The notes under the pieces are model-generated. The model was not told the origin of the DNA. It saw only the letters and a list, made by a program, of their open reading frames with translations, and did not search any database. Below are positions 61,276 through 64,000 of a stretch of 64,000 nt of DNA, piece after piece (position 1 is the first letter of the stretch; each line of letters begins with the position of its first letter). The stretch comes from an uncultured Sphingobium sp. (GTDB lineage Bacteria; Pseudomonadota; Alphaproteobacteria; Sphingomonadales; Sphingomonadaceae). The stretch lies in NCBI GenBank assembly GCA_913773715.1, contig CAJYHD010000350.1:1-64000 (forward strand), in the 5' to 3' direction. Both the position numbers and the translations under genes were made by a program.

Positions 61276-64000
61276 TCAAATCTGGGCCTTTGTGGTGCCG
61301 ACAGTCGAACCTTGTGCCTTTGAGCCTCTCAATCGCATGGACAACGCTGTGATGGCTGGCAGGACAAGAAGGGTCAGGATTGTCGATGTTATAAGCCCCC
61401 CGATGACGACCGTTGCGAGTGGGCGTTGCACTTCTGCTCCTGTGCCGGTCGCAAGCGCCATCGGCACGAAGCCAAGAGACGCGACCAGCGCGGTCATCAG
61501 CACCGGACGGACGCGCTCCATTGCGCCGCCCACGATCGCATCGTCGTCGGCCGCACCGTCTTCGCGATACTTTCCGATCGCACTCATCATCACGAGGCCG
61601 TTGAGGACGGCAACGCCCGATAGGGCTATGAACCCGACCGCTGCGGTGATCGAGAAGGGGATACCGCGCAGCAGCAGCGCAAACACGCCCCCTGCGAGCG
61701 CCATCGGCACCGCCGAGAACACGATCGCCGCCGACACGAAGCTGCCGAGCGCCATGTAGAGCAGGGCATAGATCGCGATAAAGCAGATCGGCACGACGAT
61801 CAGCAGGCGCAACCGAGCCGATTGCAGGCTCTCGAAGGTGCCGCCCCACTCAGTATACATGCCGGCGGGAAGCTGCATCTGGCCGATCCTCGCCTGTGCT
61901 TCGTCGACGAACCCGCCAAGATCGCGCCCGCGGACGTTGATCTGCACGACCACCATCCGCTTGCCATTCTCGCGACTAACCTGGTTCAACCCCTGCGTGT
62001 AGTTGAACCGGGCGACCTGGCTGAGCGGGATCGAGCGCGCCACCTGACCCTCGGCAGTGGGCAGCATCACCGGGATCGACCCCAGTGTCTCAAGGTCATC
62101 CCGTTGCGCATCGGGGAGGCGGACCACGACGTCGAACCGCCGGTCTCCCTCGAACAACAACCCGGCCTCGCGCCCGCCAAGCGCAGCCGAGACCGTGTTC
62201 GCCACCTCCTCAACCGACAGGCCATAACGGCCCGCCGCTTGCCGATCGATCTGCACGTCGAAGGTCGGCGCGCCGGACGTCTGTTCGGCACTCACGTCAC
62301 CAGCGCCCGGGATGGTGCGCATGACGGAAGCGATGCGCCGCGCCTGTTCGCTCATCGCGTCGAGGTCATCGCCGTAGAGTTTGATCGCGACGTCGGCGCG
62401 AACGCCGGCGATCAGCTCGTTGAAGCGCATCTGGATCGGTTGCTGAATCTCTGTTCGGTTGCCGATCAGCGGTTTCATCCGCTCCTCGATGCGGCGAAGG
62501 ATGTCCTCCTTGCTCTTAACCTCCGCCGGCCACTCGTCCTCTGGCTTTGGAATCACATAGGTATCCGACGCATTGGGCGGCATCGGATCGGTGCCGAGAT
62601 CGGCGTTGCCGTTCTTAGAGAAGACCAGCGCCACCTCCGGCAGCGTCTTCAATGCATTCTCGATCTGAAGCTGCATCTGTGTCGACTGATCGATCGACGC
62701 CGATGGCACGCGGAAGTTGGTGACGGTTATGTCCTTCTCGTCGAGCTGCGGCATGAACTCCTCGCCGAGCAAGCCAAAGCTCAGCACTGCCGCGACGAAC
62801 ACGCCGACACCGCCCAGAATGAAGGGCATCGGCCGAGCTACGCCCCTGCCCAGCACGGGGGCGTAGCGTTCCTTGAACCAGCGGATCGGCTTCACTTCCG
62901 TCTCGCTGACCCGGCCCTTGACGACGATCGCGATCATCGCGGGAACGAAGGTCAGCGACAGGACGAAAGCGGAGGCGAGCGCCACCATCAACGTGATCGC
63001 CATCGGCGCGAACGTCTTGCCCTCAACGCCCTGGAAGGTGAGCAGCGGCACGAAGACGAGGAAGATGATGAGCTGACCATAAACGGTCGGCCGCACCATC
63101 TCCTTGGCCGCGAGTGTCGTTTCCTCCATCCGCTCGTCGCGGGTGAGAAGCCGGCCTTCATGCTCCTGGCGCTCGGCGAGGCGGCGAAGCGCATTCTCGA
63201 CGATGATGACGGCGCCGTCGACGATCAGCCCGAAGTCGAGCGCTCCAAGGCTCATCAGGTTGCCCGATACGCCCAGCCCGTTCATGCCGGCGGCCGTCAT
63301 CAGCATAGTGATCGGGATGACCGCAGCGGTGATGAGCGCGGCGCGGATGTTGCCGAGCAGCAGGAACAGCACGACGATGACGAGCAGCGCGCCTTCTGTG
63401 AGGTTCTTTTCGACCGTCGCGATCGTCGCGTTGACCAGCTTGGACCGGTTGTAGACCGGCTCGGCGAACACGTCGGGCGGCAGCGCCTTGTTGATCTGCG
63501 TCAGCTTCTCGGCGGCATCGGTCGCGACGATGCGGCTGTTGTCGCCCACCAGCATCAGCACGGTCGAGATGACCGCTTCCGATCCCATGCGACTGCCGGA
63601 TCCGGTGCGGACCGCACCGCCGATCACGACCTGGCCCACGTCCTTGACGCGGATGGGAACGCCGTTCCGGGTTGCCACGACGGCTTCCTGAATGTCATCG
63701 ATCGATTTGAGGCGAGCATCGGCGCGGACAAGGAAGCTCTCGCCGGCACGGCGGACGTAATTGGAGCCGGCAGAGAGATTGGCCCGCTCCATCGCGTCCG
63801 CCAACTCCGTCACCGACAGCCCATAGCTAACGAGCGCGTTCAGGTTTGGCTCGATCAGATATTGCTTCACATAGCCGCCGTTGGAATCAACCCCGGCGAC
63901 GCCGCGCACGGCGCGCATCTGTGGGCGGATGATCCAATCCTGCACCGTGCGGAGATATGCCGCCTTCGCCAGCTCGGTGGTCAGGCGTTCGCCCTCGGGC
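61276..64000 (-). CDS. czcA: CzcA-type divalent-cation RND pump, copy 2 (5' truncated by window)
   Basis: The C-terminal 907 or so residues of an HME1 RND pump lie in the window and read on from the right edge (PEGERLTTELAKAAYL, then QDWIIRPQMRAVRGVAGV). The helix motif SLGALDFGLIVDGAVIIVEN identifies it as a Co/Zn/Cd-type pump paralogous to the one at 47501. It ends GTTKAQI. Its adaptor and channel genes would lie to the right. Confidence 0.93.
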   Translation of the reverse strand, partial: PEGERLTTELAKAAYLRTVQDWIIRPQMRAVRGVAGVDSNGGYVKQYLIEPNLNALVSYGLSVTELADAMERANLSAGSNYVRRAGESFLVRADARLKSIDDIQEAVVATRNGVPIRVKDVGQVVIGGAVRTGSGSRMGSEAVISTVLMLVGDNSRIVATDAAEKLTQINKALPPDVFAEPVYNRSKLVNATIATVEKNLTEGALLVIVVLFLLLGNIRAALITAAVIPITMLMTAAGMNGLGVSGNLMSLGALDFGLIVDGAVIIVENALRRLAERQEHEGRLLTRDERMEETTLAAKEMVRPTVYGQLIIFLVFVPLLTFQGVEGKTFAPMAITLMVALASAFVLSLTFVPAMIAIVVKGRVSETEVKPIRWFKERYAPVLGRGVARPMPFILGGVGVFVAAVLSFGLLGEEFMPQLDEKDITVTNFRVPSASIDQSTQMQLQIENALKTLPEVALVFSKNGNADLGTDPMPPNASDTYVIPKPEDEWPAEVKSKEDILRRIEERMKPLIGNRTEIQQPIQMRFNELIAGVRADVAIKLYGDDLDAMSEQARRIASVMRTIPGAGDVSAEQTSGAPTFDVQIDRQAAGRYGLSVEEVANTVSAALGGREAGLLFEGDRRFDVVVRLPDAQRDDLETLGSIPVMLPTAEGQVARSIPLSQVARFNYTQGLNQVSRENGKRMVVVQINVRGRDLGGFVDEAQARIGQMQLPAGMYTEWGGTFESLQSARLRLLIVVPICFIAIYALLYMALGSFVSAAIVFSAVPMALAGGVFALLLRGIPFSITAAVGFIALSGVAVLNGLVMMSAIGKYREDGAADDDAIVGGAMERVRPVLMTALVASLGFVPMALATGTGAEVQRPLATVVIGGLITSTILTLLVLPAITALSMRLRGSKAQGSTVGTTKAQI

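Overview
The window is GC-rich DNA with gene content typical of a Sphingomonadaceae (alphaproteobacterial) plasmid or metal-resistance island. The basis for this is the P450SPalpha-type CYP152 peroxygenase, a DUF6118 gene, an EexN-like lipoprotein, a VapBC pair, a serine recombinase and an IS21-type end. Nearly all the rest is cargo for sulfur-species and metal handling. I see no rRNA, tRNA, CRISPR array, replication gene or partition gene.

Layout. 1-3.1 kb: the end of an IS21-like element lies inside a tcmP gene, followed by its DUF5131 partner, a VapBC toxin-antitoxin and a small serine recombinase. 3.3-13.3 kb: a tightly overlapping divergent sulfur cluster. One arm has DsrE-like, ArsR and peroxiredoxin genes. 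The other has persulfide dioxygenase, YeeE/YedE, DUF6691, a DUF442 sulfurtransferase, SQR, TauE, TlpA, two DsbA-like proteins, a second persulfide dioxygenase and a TsdA-like dihaem cytochrome. A 26-28 bp near-palindrome lies just beyond each end. 13.4-15.2 kb: an HNH protein and a MerR regulator divergent from a glutaredoxin-MauE gene.

15.2-33.8 kb: copper and silver. CusCBA-CusF comes first, then DUF411, DUF305, PepSY, cytochrome c, CopB and CopA. These are followed by an ECF sigma/CnrX-like/CnrY-like triad, then CopC-CopD, an orphan FliQ, a Csp copper-storage protein and a DUF4396 membrane protein. Six copies of one ECF-type promoter (AGGGAT or AGGGGT, 14 bp, CGTA) stand before six of these transcription units, so the triad appears to run a dedicated regulon. 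A nuclease-like gene next to it is broken by a 71-bp perfect inverted duplication.

34-44.6 kb: a CueR-regulated Cu(I) ATPase, a frameshifted DUF6118 gene, the CYP152 peroxygenase, and two further MerR modules (MerT-like/GDCCVxC and CDF/FTR1, the latter PbrT-like). A retropepsin-PDZ gene sits between them behind a similar MerR-type promoter.

44.6-57.9 kb: a long co-directional czcCBA operon that also carries SRPBCC, MliC-like, orphan FliE, bestrophin, second MliC-like, ZIP, CDF, P1B-4 ATPase and HAD genes. 58-64 kb: MgtC, DedA, DUF3147, EexN-like and DUF305 genes on the + strand, then a His/Tyr/Gly-rich secreted protein and a second CzcA that runs off the right edge on the - strand.

Together the region handles sulfide, persulfide and thiosulfate, and effluxes, oxidises or sequesters Cu/Ag, Zn/Cd/Co and probably Pb/Hg. 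The points most worth checking are the ECF promoter set, the two orphan flagellar genes inside metal operons, the paired palindromes around the sulfur cluster, and the inverted duplication.
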